The notes: a model not told the origin generated them from the letters alone. DNA of 64,000 bases from Planctomycetaceae bacterium (GCA_007694185.1 RECD01000100.1:85539-149538); one strand, 5' to 3'. Shown: positions 1 through 9,113, counted from the stretch's first letter. Program-made: numbers and translations.

Positions 1-203
1 GGTTCGGCGTGCAGGCCGGCTCGCAAGTCATCCGAAATCATCTGCAGGATCGACGCCGCCAGATGGATCCGGCGGACCTCTAAATTACGCAGGTTCATGG
101 TCACCGCGTAAAACTGCAACGTCGAACCGATCAAGGCCATCAGCATGGCGGCCATCGCTAGGGTCAAAACGACTTCCAGCAGGGTGAATCCGCGTCGGAT
201 CAT
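1..203 (-). CDS. Type II secretion pseudopilin GspJ-like, partial (N-terminus only)
   Basis: Only the first 67 or so codons lie in the window; the gene continues past position 1. The protein opens MIRRGFTLLEVVLTLAMAA, a class III prepilin signal: a short basic leader, G before F, a Glu at mature position 5, then a hydrophobic helix. Prepilin peptidase would cut between G and F. Its ATG overlaps the stop of the upstream gspI-like gene as ATGA, so translation is probably coupled. Fourth place in a G-H-I-J order makes GspJ, a minor pseudopilin at the tip of the secretion pseudopilus, the best reading. Only the leader is visible, so the exact subunit is inferred from gene order. Confidence 0.8.
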   Translation of the reverse strand, partial: MIRRGFTLLEVVLTLAMAAMLMALIGSTLQFYAVTMNLRNLEVRRIHLAASILQMISDDLRAGLHAE

Positions 204-694
204 GGTGTGAATCCTGTCGCAGGGCTGGTCGAGCTACCCGATCCGGAGGTCCCGAAACCGGCCGCTTGATCGGCTGCGGCTTGCTCCAGGCCCATCAAGG
301 GATCGATGATCCAACGCGTGATGCTGTAGCTGGCGATCGCCGGTCCGCCGTCCGGGTTCACCGCCTCGACCGAAACTCGCAGTGCCAGCAGGCCGTCCAT
401 CGGTGCCGTGCCGATCTCTACCGCGTAATTGAACTGAGTGTCCGAATCGGAGTCGGGACCGGAGAGCGGTGTGCTCACGACCGCGACCGGGGTCAGGTTG
501 GATACCAGGATCTCCGACAGCTTGCTCTGACAAAGCAGTCTCGCCATCGCCAGTTCCCGTGCGCTCCGACTGGCGTCACCACCGAGGCCGACGATTTGAG
601 ACAGGACGGCCAGGGTCCCACCCAGGATCGCGAGCGCCAACAAGATTTCGAGTAGCGAAAACCCGCTGCGGGCTGGCACGTGATGTCGGCTCAT
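200..694 (-). CDS. Type II secretion pseudopilin GspI-like
   Basis: A 164-residue protein starting MSRHHVPARSGFSLLEILLAL, with a prepilin cleavage site (G-F, Glu at +5) and a hydrophobic helix at about residues 12-32. The rest is a small periplasmic domain ending in a flexible Gly/Ser/Thr tail. Size and place between gspH-like and gspJ-like genes fit GspI, a minor pseudopilin that helps start pseudopilus assembly in the inner membrane and periplasm. It overlaps both neighbours by four bases (ATGA at 691-694 and at 200-203). The reading frame stays open upstream to 1381, but that stretch overlaps gspH in another frame and is not coding; the ATG at 694 is the natural start. Confidence 0.85.
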   Translation of the reverse strand: MSRHHVPARSGFSLLEILLALAILGGTLAVLSQIVGLGGDASRSARELAMARLLCQSKLSEILVSNLTPVAVVSTPLSGPDSDSDTQFNYAVEIGTAPMDGLLALRVSVEAVNPDGGPAIASYSITRWIIDPLMGLEQAAADQAAGFGTSGSGSSTSPATGFTP

Positions 695-1365
695 GGAACA
701 CCCCCCGTTTCTGCCGGGCCGAACCGATCGGTTACGCTCGCTTCGCCTGTCAAGCCACGCAACAGCACGACCACACGGCCCACCCCTTCGCTGGAAAGGG
801 TCACCGCCGCCGTGCTGCTGGTCCCGTCGGGATAAAACAGGATCGGTTGCCCCCAACCCTCCTGAGCGCCCGCCCGCGCCTGGCTGTCGATCATGAAGCT
901 CCGCGGGCTCGACTGGACTTGGACCTCGGCGACCGTCGTCGATTCGGGTAGGGTCGATTCCTTCGATTCGGCCTCGACATCGACTGCTTGCAGCGTGCTG
1001 CCGATCGCATTTCCGCCCATCAGTAAGGCGGAAGAGCCACCCGTTTGGTCCAACGTCTCGGTCATGTCGTTCATGTCCACCCAAGGACGCAGCCGCACCT
1101 CGTCCGTGGCGACCTTGAGTTCCAGCATGTAGATTCGCCCGGTCCGCATCGCGGCTAAGCGAGCCTGCATCATTTCGACCCGTAACTGGTCGCCGGCTCG
1201 GGCCAAGCGGCGGTCGTTCAACAAGCCGGTGAAAGAGGGGACCACCACGGCGGCCAGGCTGACCAAAATCGTGAGCGCCAAAAGCAACTCGACGATCGTG
1301 AAACCAGCACTGCCCCCTCCCCGCCGATTTTGAGGGGGATACCAGCAAAGAGAGGGGGCAGTCAT
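691..1365 (-). CDS. Type II secretion pseudopilin GspH-like
   Basis: A 224-residue protein with a 22-residue leader ending G-F-T-I-V-E (cleavage between G22 and F23, Glu at +5) and a hydrophobic helix to about residue 42. The C-terminal domain has the look of GspH/FimT minor pseudopilins: a helix rich in charged residues (NDRRLARAGDQLRVEMMQAR), then beta-rich sequence with an ILFYPDGTSSTA segment and a final hydrophobic strand. It sits between gspG-like and gspI-like genes, overlapping the latter by four bases. Export substrates of the system cannot be told from here. Confidence 0.85.
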   Translation of the reverse strand: MTAPSLCWYPPQNRRGGGSAGFTIVELLLALTILVSLAAVVVPSFTGLLNDRRLARAGDQLRVEMMQARLAAMRTGRIYMLELKVATDEVRLRPWVDMNDMTETLDQTGGSSALLMGGNAIGSTLQAVDVEAESKESTLPESTTVAEVQVQSSPRSFMIDSQARAGAQEGWGQPILFYPDGTSSTAAVTLSSEGVGRVVVLLRGLTGEASVTDRFGPAETGGVP

Positions 1366-1405
1366 GGTTCGATGTCGCCAAGCAACCGGAAAAAACCGAA
1401 TCGGA

Positions 1406-1891
1406 CTAATTGGTGACGATGATGTCGTCGTCCGTATTCATCTGGCCGTCCAACCCGCCGCTACGGAGTTCGTAGCTGTTTCCCTTGAGCGTGTAGTTGA
1501 TCGAGTTTCCCCACGCATCCTCCGGGATCCGTTCGATGATCGGACCGGTCCACTTCGACTTTTTGGCCGAATCACTTGGGCCGTCCTTCAGTTCGTCCAG
1601 CGACTTGGGAAGGGAGTTCATGCGGATTTGGTAAAACTGAACCGCCTGCTTCAGCGAGTTCAATTGCGAGATCGTCGTTTTGACGTTCGCTTCGTCTTGG
1701 GCTCCGCCGAAATTGACTAAGACGATGCCGCCCAAAACCACCAGAATTGCGAGCACCAACAGCAATTCCAACAGCGTAAAGCCTGATCGGCGGTTCGAGC
1801 GCACCCGGTTTTGGCGGCATCTCGCGGCCGGCTTCACCACTGGCGGTTGGCAGGTTCGCGGCAGCGTCATTTTCAGACAGTTGGGTTTCAT
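1406..1891 (-). CDS. gspG: Type II secretion major pseudopilin GspG
   Basis: A 161-residue protein. The leader is long (about 37 residues) and ends at G-FTLLELLLVLAIL, the prepilin site. The mature part carries the GspG hallmarks: a helix with QLNSLKQAVQFYQI, the loop LPKSLDEL, the segment PEDAWGNSINY (family consensus DPWGNPY), and the C-terminal calcium-loop region SGGLDGQMNTDDDI. GspG polymerises into the pseudopilus that drives export through the outer membrane secretin. It is the first gene of the minus-strand pseudopilin run G-H-I-J, 40 bases before gspH. An alternative start at Met8 would shorten the leader. Confidence 0.92.
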   Translation of the reverse strand: MKPNCLKMTLPRTCQPPVVKPAARCRQNRVRSNRRSGFTLLELLLVLAILVVLGGIVLVNFGGAQDEANVKTTISQLNSLKQAVQFYQIRMNSLPKSLDELKDGPSDSAKKSKWTGPIIERIPEDAWGNSINYTLKGNSYELRSGGLDGQMNTDDDIIVTN

Positions 1892-2289
1892 GCTGACAAC
1901 GTCGATTTGTGGGAGGGGATGGGCAGGTCACCAGTTGATCGGGACCCGGAGGGAGCCGTCTAGGGCAGTCCAGCAGCTAGGCAGCTAATTCAACTGGTAA
2001 TCAGTTTAACCAGCCGAATGCCTAAGGGTTTCGCCGGGGCACGATAAATCGTCAAAACGCGATCTTCCCGTGGTTCCAGACACCTCAATGCTTTCCGGTT
2101 AGGGCGATCGTTGCAACCCCCCAACTTGCCCACGCTTGACTCATCGGAATGCGAGGCATTCGAATTGACGTTCCCAACCGCTACAGCCGATGAAATCAAA
2201 AATTGCGCGGGCGGCCGGGTGCGGGGGGCAATCCGGACGGCTAGGCCCGACGACTCTGTACACGTCCGACCAGTCGAGGATTCAAGGCG
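1892..2289. other. Divergent intergenic region between gspG and an unknown gene
   Basis: A 398-base stretch between the minus-strand gspG start and the plus-strand gene at 2290. It must hold promoters for both directions. I see no RNA gene. A small dyad lies near 1992-2014 (AACTG...CAGTT, overlapping CTGGT...ACCAG). Open frames crossing it on either strand have no recognisable protein character. Confidence 0.4.
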
Positions 2290-3168
2290 ATGGCTTTGGG
2301 AAAGCTTTGGCAAGCGTTTTTTGGTAAGCGGACGGAAGCGGGGGCGTCGCCCGAAACGGGTTCCAAAACCGATTTGACCCCGCTCCAGAAGGGTGCGGCC
2401 GGATCGCCGGGGCTGCGCAATTCCGCCGTTGCCGAACTGCCACCGTCGCGACCAGCGGTGACCGTGTCGGCAACTTCCGTGGAGCCGCTTTCGAACACGC
2501 GGGGCAAGGGGCCACGGCGAAGCACACGGCAACGGGGGGCCGAACGAAGCCCGTCAACAGACGATGGTCGCGAAACGAACGAAATTACGGCGATGGAATC
2601 GCTGCCTCCAACCGACCGTCGTCCGGCGCATCCCAAGCGAAACGCTTGGTCGGCATGGGTCACGGGTCGTTCGATCCGCTCGATCCTCGATACCCAACCG
2701 GGAGATGGTAACCGAGCGGTACCGTTGCTCGAAGCGATTGTCTGCCGCAGTTCACCCGAAACCCGGTACATCGCCATCGGCAATTTCGAGTTAGCGGACC
2801 CGGCCCTTTCCATCCGTGGCTTCCACAAAATGGTCCGCCAAGTCGGTGGCGTTCCGGTGCCGATCCCGGGGGATCTGCCTACCGGGCTCCGGCACCTCGC
2901 CCACACTCACGGGACGGTGGATCTGATCCTGCTCGAAGAAGCGGCCGCATCGCTGACCAACCCAGACGTATCTCGCTGGCTCGATCGCGTTGCTCACCCA
3001 GGCACCTTGATCCTACAATTAACTCAAAAAGGCAAGTGGGAAACGGTCACACGCTCCCAACTCTTGTCGTCCCTCTCGGCTGGCAGCGATCGGCTGTCAA
3101 CAGCAGGTCGTCACGTCGATCTGAGCGACTGCGACCGTGCGAAGCACCCCTCCGTACGGGCCGCCTGA
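2290..3168 (+). CDS. Hypothetical protein with disordered N-terminus and possible degenerate Rossmann domain
   Basis: A 292-residue soluble protein that I do not recognise. Residues 1 to about 115 are low in complexity and rich in Arg, Pro, Ser and Thr, so probably disordered. From about 115 the pattern resembles a class I methyltransferase-like Rossmann fold: SILDTQPGDGNRAVPLLEAI at the usual nucleotide loop, RYIAIGNFE at strand 2, and TVDLILLEE at strand 4. The loop lacks the usual GxGxG, so activity is doubtful. There is no signal peptide or membrane segment. It is a lone plus-strand gene between minus-strand clusters. The methyltransferase-like fold is inference from spacing only. Confidence 0.7.
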   Translation: MALGKLWQAFFGKRTEAGASPETGSKTDLTPLQKGAAGSPGLRNSAVAELPPSRPAVTVSATSVEPLSNTRGKGPRRSTRQRGAERSPSTDDGRETNEITAMESLPPTDRRPAHPKRNAWSAWVTGRSIRSILDTQPGDGNRAVPLLEAIVCRSSPETRYIAIGNFELADPALSIRGFHKMVRQVGGVPVPIPGDLPTGLRHLAHTHGTVDLILLEEAAASLTNPDVSRWLDRVAHPGTLILQLTQKGKWETVTRSQLLSSLSAGSDRLSTAGRHVDLSDCDRAKHPSVRAA

Positions 3169-3188
3169 ACCGCCAGAAACGAGCCCAC

Positions 3189-4529
3189 TCAATCTCGTTC
3201 CGCTACCAACGCCTCGCCGGTTCCTGGACTCAAAGCGGTCGTGGGTTCAGCCGGAGCGGCCGGTTTTTCGAGCGACCTGACAAAATTGATCAAGTGCCAA
3301 ATGTCTTCCTCTTCCAACTGGCCGGAAACGAGGGTGACGGCGGGCATTGGTGTGCCGGCGATTCCTTGGTTGAGCCGGCGGTAAAGGTCTTCGGGAGACG
3401 CCCCACCTCGAAACACCCCCTCTTCAAAATTTCGTGGCTTGATCGTCCGCGGGGGGAGACCGCCGCGGGCGATCAGCGGGATCAGGTCGGACTGCTGATC
3501 CGGCTTCAAGCCGATGCGGGTGGTCCAATCCTTCGTCCAATCGTCGTAATCGGCCTCTTGGCCGTCACCGCGGCCGTTGGTGCCGTGGCATTTCGAGCAA
3601 CTCGCGACCGTGCCGACGAACAGTTCGCGGCCCCGTTCGATCGACTGTGTCAGCATTTCGCCAGAGTCGCCTGCGAGCATCGCGACCAATTCTTCGTGCG
3701 ATCCCGGAATCGGTAGCCCTTCCGGGATTTCCACCTCGACGATCTCGTCTTCCGCTTCCAACCAGGAAACGGCGACCTCCTCGACGATTTCCTCAATCAG
3801 TTCCCACTGATCTGCAAACTCTTCCGACCCCGACGCTGCCAAGCTGGGATCGATCAGCCGCTCGCCACCCTCCAAGTCGAATTCCAGAGCGGCCTCGTCA
3901 ATCAGGGCCCGTTCGGTCTCACCCCGGATCGACAGGTAAATCACGTAATCGACCAACTTCTCGATCGCTTCCTCCGGCAGCGGCCCCAACGTGTCGTCGT
4001 CGAGGCGGTATTCGGCAACCATGGATGAGCCGGCGATACCGTAACGAATGACCTTAGCCAAATCGCTCTTCAGCGGCTTGGAGGCTCGCCGCGTGCTCTT
4101 GAATTTGAAAATGCCCGGCCGGAAGTCCCGCGGGTAGGGTTCGATCAAAGCGGCTGTTTCTCCGCGGCCGTTGCCGGTGATTCCGTGACAGCGGGCGCAG
4201 TGTTGGCGGTACAGCCCGCGGCCTTCGAGCAATTCGTCTCCCGAGGCCGCCTGCAGGCGCTCGAGCGCGACCAAGCTCTTTAGGTCCTCGTCTTTTTCCA
4301 TAACTGCCGGGATTCGCGGCTCGTCAGGGGTCCCGAACAATTCGGCCAACGCCCACTGGCTATCCCGCAGCACCTGATCCATAGGCGAACCGGACTGCAA
4401 CTCCCACTTTTTGACATGCACGAGGTTTTCCTCGAACGCGACCGGTGTTTCGGTGCGGCAACCGATCGTCACCAGGACGCAAGCAAGCAAACCGGGGTAT
4501 GGCACCCAGGCGACATCGAGACGGTTCAT
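3189..4529 (-). CDS. Dihaem cytochrome c lipoprotein
   Basis: A 446-residue protein with a lipoprotein signal (hydrophobic stretch ending LVTIGC, lipidated Cys24) and two class I cytochrome c domains. CARCH at 111-115 binds the first haem and CSKCH at 311-315 the second; likely distal Met ligands lie in the later SSMV and GTPMP segments. A very acidic linker (about residues 205-290) joins the domains. It follows ccoS by 18 bases as the last gene of the ccoG-H-I-S operon, so it may pass electrons to a cbb3-type oxidase, as CcoP or CcoO do. That role is inferred from position. It is not CcoP itself, because it lacks the membrane anchor helix. Confidence 0.88.
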   Translation of the reverse strand: MNRLDVAWVPYPGLLACVLVTIGCRTETPVAFEENLVHVKKWELQSGSPMDQVLRDSQWALAELFGTPDEPRIPAVMEKDEDLKSLVALERLQAASGDELLEGRGLYRQHCARCHGITGNGRGETAALIEPYPRDFRPGIFKFKSTRRASKPLKSDLAKVIRYGIAGSSMVAEYRLDDDTLGPLPEEAIEKLVDYVIYLSIRGETERALIDEAALEFDLEGGERLIDPSLAASGSEEFADQWELIEEIVEEVAVSWLEAEDEIVEVEIPEGLPIPGSHEELVAMLAGDSGEMLTQSIERGRELFVGTVASCSKCHGTNGRGDGQEADYDDWTKDWTTRIGLKPDQQSDLIPLIARGGLPPRTIKPRNFEEGVFRGGASPEDLYRRLNQGIAGTPMPAVTLVSGQLEEEDIWHLINFVRSLEKPAAPAEPTTALSPGTGEALVAERD

Positions 4530-4547
4530 CTGAGCTCGTTTCCAGTA

Positions 4548-4862
4548 TCAGAAAGGAGGAGAATTGGTCACATAGGAAGGTACATCAGGCTCGCCCGCGG
4601 GGCCGGGCTCGGCATCACCGTCACTCGCGGCCTCCGGTACGGGAACGTGAGCGTTTCGCCCACCGTCGCCACGAGCGTCTCGCGCGTTGCCACCGCGAGC
4701 GGTCACGCAGCGGCCGGTGGCAGGACGTTCATCGATCAGCATTCGAACCGGAGGGGTTTCTAAGTCGTCGAATTGTCCCCGACGGATGCAGATCACGCAG
4801 GCGACCATCGCGGCGGCCCCCAACAAGATCGCCGCCGGCAATGCGACATACAATACGCTCAT
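4548..4862 (-). CDS. ccoS: cbb3-type oxidase assembly protein CcoS
   Basis: A 104-residue protein with one N-terminal membrane helix (about residues 3-26, LYVALPAAILLGAAAMVACV) followed by the CcoS/FixS signature RRGQFDDLETPPVRML. CcoS is needed to insert haem and copper cofactors into the catalytic CcoN subunit. The family is usually about 50-70 residues; here a C-terminal Gly/Arg/Asp-rich tail of about 55 residues is added. The ATG overlaps the ccoI stop as ATGA at 4859-4862. Confidence 0.92.
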   Translation of the reverse strand: MSVLYVALPAAILLGAAAMVACVICIRRGQFDDLETPPVRMLIDERPATGRCVTARGGNARDARGDGGRNAHVPVPEAASDGDAEPGPAGEPDVPSYVTNSPPF

Positions 4863-7450
4863 GCCTCGTCCTCACGGAAGGTTGCCGAAGCCAAAATCAT
4901 CGCCAGCACGGTCAACGAACTGATCGGCATGATCAACGCTGCGGTCAACGGACCGACCCGACCGGCCATCGCCAGCAAGATCGCGATCGAATTGTAGGCT
5001 AGGGAGACGGCAAATGTCTGCCGAATTAACCGCACGGTGCGCCTCGCCGCCAACATCAGTTCGGGTAGCCTGCCCAGATTACCGTCGGCGAGGAACACCG
5101 GGGCTGCCTCCAGGCTCGTTTCCGCCCCGCCTCGGATGGCGATCCCCACGCCGGCAGCCGCGAGCGCTGCGGCGTCGTTGACCCCGTCTCCGACCATGGC
5201 GACCGAGCCCGGTGTTTGGCGGATTTGGGCCAATTTCTCCTCGGGCGAAAGGTCACCCAATGCCAAATCCGGCCGGATACCCAATTCAGCCGCAATCCGG
5301 CTGACACAAGCCTGGTGGTCACCGGACAAAATCCCGACTTGCCAACCGGCTTTTCTCAGCCCCAAAAGCGCCTCGAGCGCGGTCGGCCGCAATCCGTCAC
5401 TAACCCCGAAGACGCCGACCGGTTGTGTGTCGATCGCATACAAAATGGGGCTGATGCCCGTCCGGGCGAACTCCGTGGCCTGTGGCTCGATCGGCTGGGG
5501 GTCGAATCCCTGGCGACGAAGGTAACCGGCGTTGCCGATCACCACCCGGTGACCGTCGGCCGTCCCGTCGATACCCCCGCCCGTCTGTTGGTCGATGGGG
5601 CGGTCGAGTGCGGGAGGTCGAAAATCGGACACGTCGTCCCCGCAGACCAATCCGCGAGCGACGGCCAAGTCAACGACGGCCCGCGCGACCGGGTGATCGC
5701 TCGATCGCTCCAATTCAGACAGCAGGCGGAGCGTCTCGTCATCACCGGACCAACGGGTGACCCGCAGTCGGCCGTCGGTCAGCGTTCCCGTCTTGTCAAA
5801 CCAAGCCATGCCCGGCGTCGCGAGTCGCTCCAGCACGTCGCCGCCACGGACCAGAATCCGTCTGCGGGCCGCACGGCCGATGCCGACCGCGAGGGCCATG
5901 GGGGTGGCCAGCGCGAGCGCGCACGGACAGGCGACGATCAGCAACGCGACGGCATGGGTGACCGCGACGGACGGCCCACGCGACCACCAAGCGACGGCGG
6001 TCACGGCGGCCAAAAACAGCACCACGGCGACAAACCAACCGCCGACCCGATCCGCCAAATGCACGATCGGGGCCTTGTTCTGGGCCGCGTCCTCGACGAG
6101 CCTCATCAGCCGACCGACGCGGGTATCTGTCCCGGAGGCAGCGACACGGATGTCGATCGGTGCCCGCAGGTTTGCCGTCCCCGCTTCTACCTCGTCCCCC
6201 GGACCGATTTCGACCGGCAGGCTCTCGCCGGTCAGCAGCGAACGGTCCAGCATCGAGTTTCCCGAGATCACGATCCCGTCGGCCGCGATGCCTTGGCCGG
6301 CTCCTACGCGAATCGTCTCTCCGGCAATCAAGTCCTCCGCCGGGACTTTGCGGGTCGAGCCGTCGGCTTCGACCCTGCGTGCCGTCCTGGGCGATATTCG
6401 CATCAACAGTTGGACGGACTGGGCCGCCCGTCGCTGCTGGCGAAACTGCACCCATCGTCCGACGAGCAGCAAGAAGACGAGCATCGTGATCGAGTCGAAG
6501 AAGACCTCCCCCCGTCCCGAGATCGCGCCGGCCATGCCGGCGACCGCGCCGACGACGAGGGCGAGGGCCAACGGCAGGTCCATGTGGGGCGTGCGGGTGC
6601 GAAGGGAAGCCCAGCCGCCACGAAGGAACAGGCCGCCCGGACCGAAGACGGCGAAGACCCCGAGCCCCGATCCGACCAGCCGCAGCAGATTGGCATCGCC
6701 AACCGCGATGCCGCTGAAGTGTCCGGCGTACAGCGCGACGGCGATCCACATCGCGTTGGCCGCGCAGAAGGCCGCGACGGCGATCCGCATCAGCAGTCGG
6801 CGGTTCTCCTCTCGAGCCGCTGCCGCCCCCGAATCGCTCAGCAAGGGGCCCAGCCGATATCCGAGGCGGGACAACCAACGGGCAATTTCACTGAGTCGAG
6901 TCCGGTCGGGATCGTAAACCAGTTCGACGGAGTGGTCGTTCATCCTGACCCGCGCGGAGTGCCAACCGGGGACCAGCGGTGCGGAACGCTCGATTAGCCA
7001 AGCGCAGGCCCCACAGTGCAAGCCACGGATGCTGCAGGTCGACGCGACCAGCCCGCTGCCGACATCCCGCGGTGCGGACTCACCGAGCAACGCGGGGTCA
7101 TCCAGGTCCTCCCAAGCTTCGTCACGGTCGGCCACCGGGCCGATTTCCGCGACGCCTGATCCGGACGTGAGCCGATCTCGCAGCGCGTAGTAATCGTCGA
7201 GCCCCCAGCCGTGGATCAGTTGATAAGCACCCAGGCACCCCGAACAACAAAAAGTCGGCTCATCGGGAGCGGTGGGCGGTGGCGACGGCAGGCCGCAATG
7301 CGTGCAGGGATAGCCGGAGTCAAGCGGATCGAGACGGCCGAGGATACCGCCGGAATCAGTTCCTGCGGGCTCGTTCCCCTGAGCCGAAAAGCGATCGTTT
7401 GATTCCGCCACCGATCCCGCTTTGGGGGTCTCGGTCCAATGCGTGCTCAC
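4859..7450 (-). CDS. ccoI: Copper-translocating P1B-type ATPase CcoI/FixI
   Basis: An 863-residue copper-exporting P-type ATPase of the CcoI/FixI group, which supplies copper from the cytoplasm for cbb3 oxidase assembly. N-terminal Cys-rich segment at about 50-80 (HCG and CCSGC), typical of FixI; HMA domain with CGAC at 146-149; actuator TGES at 407-410; membrane CPC copper site at 508-510; phosphorylation motif DKTGT at 552-556; hinge GDGVND further on. Eight membrane helices are expected. The start overlaps the stop of the SafE-like gene (ATGA), and the end overlaps ccoS. Order G-H-(SafE)-I-S fits the known ccoGHIS operon. Confidence 0.95.
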   Translation of the reverse strand: MSTHWTETPKAGSVAESNDRFSAQGNEPAGTDSGGILGRLDPLDSGYPCTHCGLPSPPPTAPDEPTFCCSGCLGAYQLIHGWGLDDYYALRDRLTSGSGVAEIGPVADRDEAWEDLDDPALLGESAPRDVGSGLVASTCSIRGLHCGACAWLIERSAPLVPGWHSARVRMNDHSVELVYDPDRTRLSEIARWLSRLGYRLGPLLSDSGAAAAREENRRLLMRIAVAAFCAANAMWIAVALYAGHFSGIAVGDANLLRLVGSGLGVFAVFGPGGLFLRGGWASLRTRTPHMDLPLALALVVGAVAGMAGAISGRGEVFFDSITMLVFLLLVGRWVQFRQQRRAAQSVQLLMRISPRTARRVEADGSTRKVPAEDLIAGETIRVGAGQGIAADGIVISGNSMLDRSLLTGESLPVEIGPGDEVEAGTANLRAPIDIRVAASGTDTRVGRLMRLVEDAAQNKAPIVHLADRVGGWFVAVVLFLAAVTAVAWWSRGPSVAVTHAVALLIVACPCALALATPMALAVGIGRAARRRILVRGGDVLERLATPGMAWFDKTGTLTDGRLRVTRWSGDDETLRLLSELERSSDHPVARAVVDLAVARGLVCGDDVSDFRPPALDRPIDQQTGGGIDGTADGHRVVIGNAGYLRRQGFDPQPIEPQATEFARTGISPILYAIDTQPVGVFGVSDGLRPTALEALLGLRKAGWQVGILSGDHQACVSRIAAELGIRPDLALGDLSPEEKLAQIRQTPGSVAMVGDGVNDAAALAAAGVGIAIRGGAETSLEAAPVFLADGNLGRLPELMLAARRTVRLIRQTFAVSLAYNSIAILLAMAGRVGPLTAALIMPISSLTVLAMILASATFREDEA

Positions 7451-8445
7451 AGGCCGCTCCCTCGGGGAACGGTGGATGTGTCGACCCGAGTCGGGGATGT
7501 CGGCTGGGCTGGCGAAGTCACCAGCGGTTCCCCCGCCGGTTCACAGCAGGGCAGCGGTTGGGCACCCAGGCCGTCCAGCCAATGCCGAGCGTCGGAGCCA
7601 TCGTTGGAAGTGCCCCACTGCCTCGCCGCTTCGCCCAGCGGCCGCAGGTCGGCAGCCGCCCGGCCGCTGATCGTGTAGCTGCCGCTAACCAACAACACCA
7701 CCGCGATCAACAGCGGCATCGCGGATCGCAATCGGGGGGCCACGCCGACCGTGCCGATCGCGCCGCCGACCAAGGCGGTTAGGGCCGGGAGGGTGCCGAG
7801 CCAAAAGGCGGTCATTACCAAAACAGCCGTCAGTGGCGAAGCGGTCGCCGCCGCGACCAAGACGAACAGGTACAGCCAACCGCATGGCAACCAGGTCGTG
7901 ACCAGGCCGATGGCGAAGGCCCGGGACAGTCCCGGCAAGCGGGTGATGGTGGGCCGGAGTCGAGCGAGCTGAGCGGAAACGGCGAGCGACCAGCGACGAT
8001 TCCAAGCAGGCCCGGGGTAAGGGGCAAGCCCCGATTGGCTCGCAAATTTTGGGCGGCTTGCTGGTGATGCGGCGACTTGCCCGGCGGCCGCTGGGTCGGA
8101 CGTCTGATGATCCTGCCAGACGCTCGGCCGGAGCCAATTCAGCAACCGCCACACGCCCATGCCGATCATCGCGGCGCCGGCCAGCCGGGCGGCGGACTGT
8201 TGCCACCCCAGCCAGTCGCCACCAGCGGTCACCAGACCGCCGAACCACCCGGCTGCCAACCCGGCGGCCAAGAAAGTGACGGCGCGACCACCGTGGTAGG
8301 CCGTCAGTCTGGCCCAAGCTCCCCCACGATTGACGCCTGATTGGCCCACGCCGCCCGCCCACAAGGCCATCGGACCGCACATGCCGACGCAATGCATGCT
8401 ACCTAACAAGCTGGCCACCAGGATCGCGCCCGCCAAGCCGATCAT
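7447..8445 (-). CDS. Sulfite exporter TauE/SafE-like (UreH/DsbD_2) membrane protein
   Basis: A 332-residue polytopic membrane protein. The start GSMHCVGMCGPMAL carries the HCxxMCG signature of the UreH/DsbD_2 branch of the TauE/SafE group. At least six hydrophobic helices follow, with a central loop of about 60 residues (ca. 125-185). Proteins of this type are commonly found inside ccoGHIS operons and are suspected of a role in copper or redox handling during oxidase assembly; the exact reaction is not established. It is coupled by four-base overlaps to ccoH upstream (8442-8445) and ccoI downstream (7447-7450). Confidence 0.85.
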   Translation of the reverse strand: MIGLAGAILVASLLGSMHCVGMCGPMALWAGGVGQSGVNRGGAWARLTAYHGGRAVTFLAAGLAAGWFGGLVTAGGDWLGWQQSAARLAGAAMIGMGVWRLLNWLRPSVWQDHQTSDPAAAGQVAASPASRPKFASQSGLAPYPGPAWNRRWSLAVSAQLARLRPTITRLPGLSRAFAIGLVTTWLPCGWLYLFVLVAAATASPLTAVLVMTAFWLGTLPALTALVGGAIGTVGVAPRLRSAMPLLIAVVLLVSGSYTISGRAAADLRPLGEAARQWGTSNDGSDARHWLDGLGAQPLPCCEPAGEPLVTSPAQPTSPTRVDTSTVPRGSGL

Positions 8446-9113
8446 GGCGCCGCTCCGACGCGTCCGGTGTCCGCAGCGAGTCCTGAGCTCAACTTTGGGT
8501 CGGCCTCGGAATCGATTTCGAGACGTTGGTCGGTGGCAAGATCGACCGTACGTGTCCAGCGAAAACGCTCGGATTCACCCCGGCTGAGTGTCAGATGCAG
8601 GTCCCACAAGCCGAGACGGGCCAGCGGCAACCGGGCCGAGTAGACCCCCGGTGCCGACTCCGCCAAGGGCCGAATCGTATGATCGCCCGCCCGAACGTGA
8701 TGAAAGAAGGCCAGTTCCACTTCACCGCCGAGGATCGGCTCACCGGAGGCGTCGAGCACACGTACCTCAAAATCTCGGAACTCACCCGCTTCATCGAGCT
8801 GGCCGATCAGGGCGGTCGCTTGCCAGCCCAACGCATCGCTCAGCTTACGGCTGGCGACCTCGTCATCCCAGCGCAACGCCCGCTCATGGTAGTCCGGCAT
8901 CACCGCGACACTCGGGTCCCGTGACGCCAGCCGGTAAGCCAGGCCGCCGATGACCAATTGCAGGGCCAAAAAGGCCACGACGACGCAACCCCATAACCAA
9001 GCCGCACGCTTCGCGGCCGGGCCACGCAATTCGGGACGGTCCGATCCGTCCTCTCCGTTCGGGTTGTTCGACGACGCGAGTGCTGATGGCGACCGGTTAG
9101 GGGCCTGGCTCAT
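8442..9113 (-). CDS. ccoH: FixH/CcoH family cbb3 oxidase assembly protein
   Basis: About 223 residues: a cytoplasmic N-terminal stretch of about 40, one membrane helix (LWGCVVVAFLALQLVIGGLAY), then a periplasmic domain beginning DPSVAVMPDYHERALRWDD, which matches the FixH pattern of a conserved YY/Y-HERAL-WD segment after the helix. CcoH interacts with and stabilises the cbb3 complex during assembly. ATG at 9113 is taken as the start; an in-frame TTG six bases upstream (9119) would overlap the ccoG stop as TTGA, so coupled initiation there is possible. The next gene starts inside this stop codon (ATGA). Confidence 0.88.
   Translation of the reverse strand: MSQAPNRSPSALASSNNPNGEDGSDRPELRGPAAKRAAWLWGCVVVAFLALQLVIGGLAYRLASRDPSVAVMPDYHERALRWDDEVASRKLSDALGWQATALIGQLDEAGEFRDFEVRVLDASGEPILGGEVELAFFHHVRAGDHTIRPLAESAPGVYSARLPLARLGLWDLHLTLSRGESERFRWTRTVDLATDQRLEIDSEADPKLSSGLAADTGRVGAAP

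Noticed and set aside
695..1381. Upstream extension of the gspI-like frame, making a 393-residue protein
   Set aside because: The extra part lies over gspH in another frame and is Arg/Gly-rich without structure; the prepilin leader at 694 marks the real start.
1990..2532. A 180-codon minus-strand frame over the gspG upstream region
   Set aside because: No ribosome site, shadow-like composition, and it overlaps the plus-strand gene at 2290.
5216..6997. A 593-codon plus-strand open frame across ccoI
   Set aside because: It is antisense to a clear P-type ATPase gene and its translation is Arg/Asp/Pro-rich with no domain pattern. Long antisense frames are expected in GC-rich DNA.
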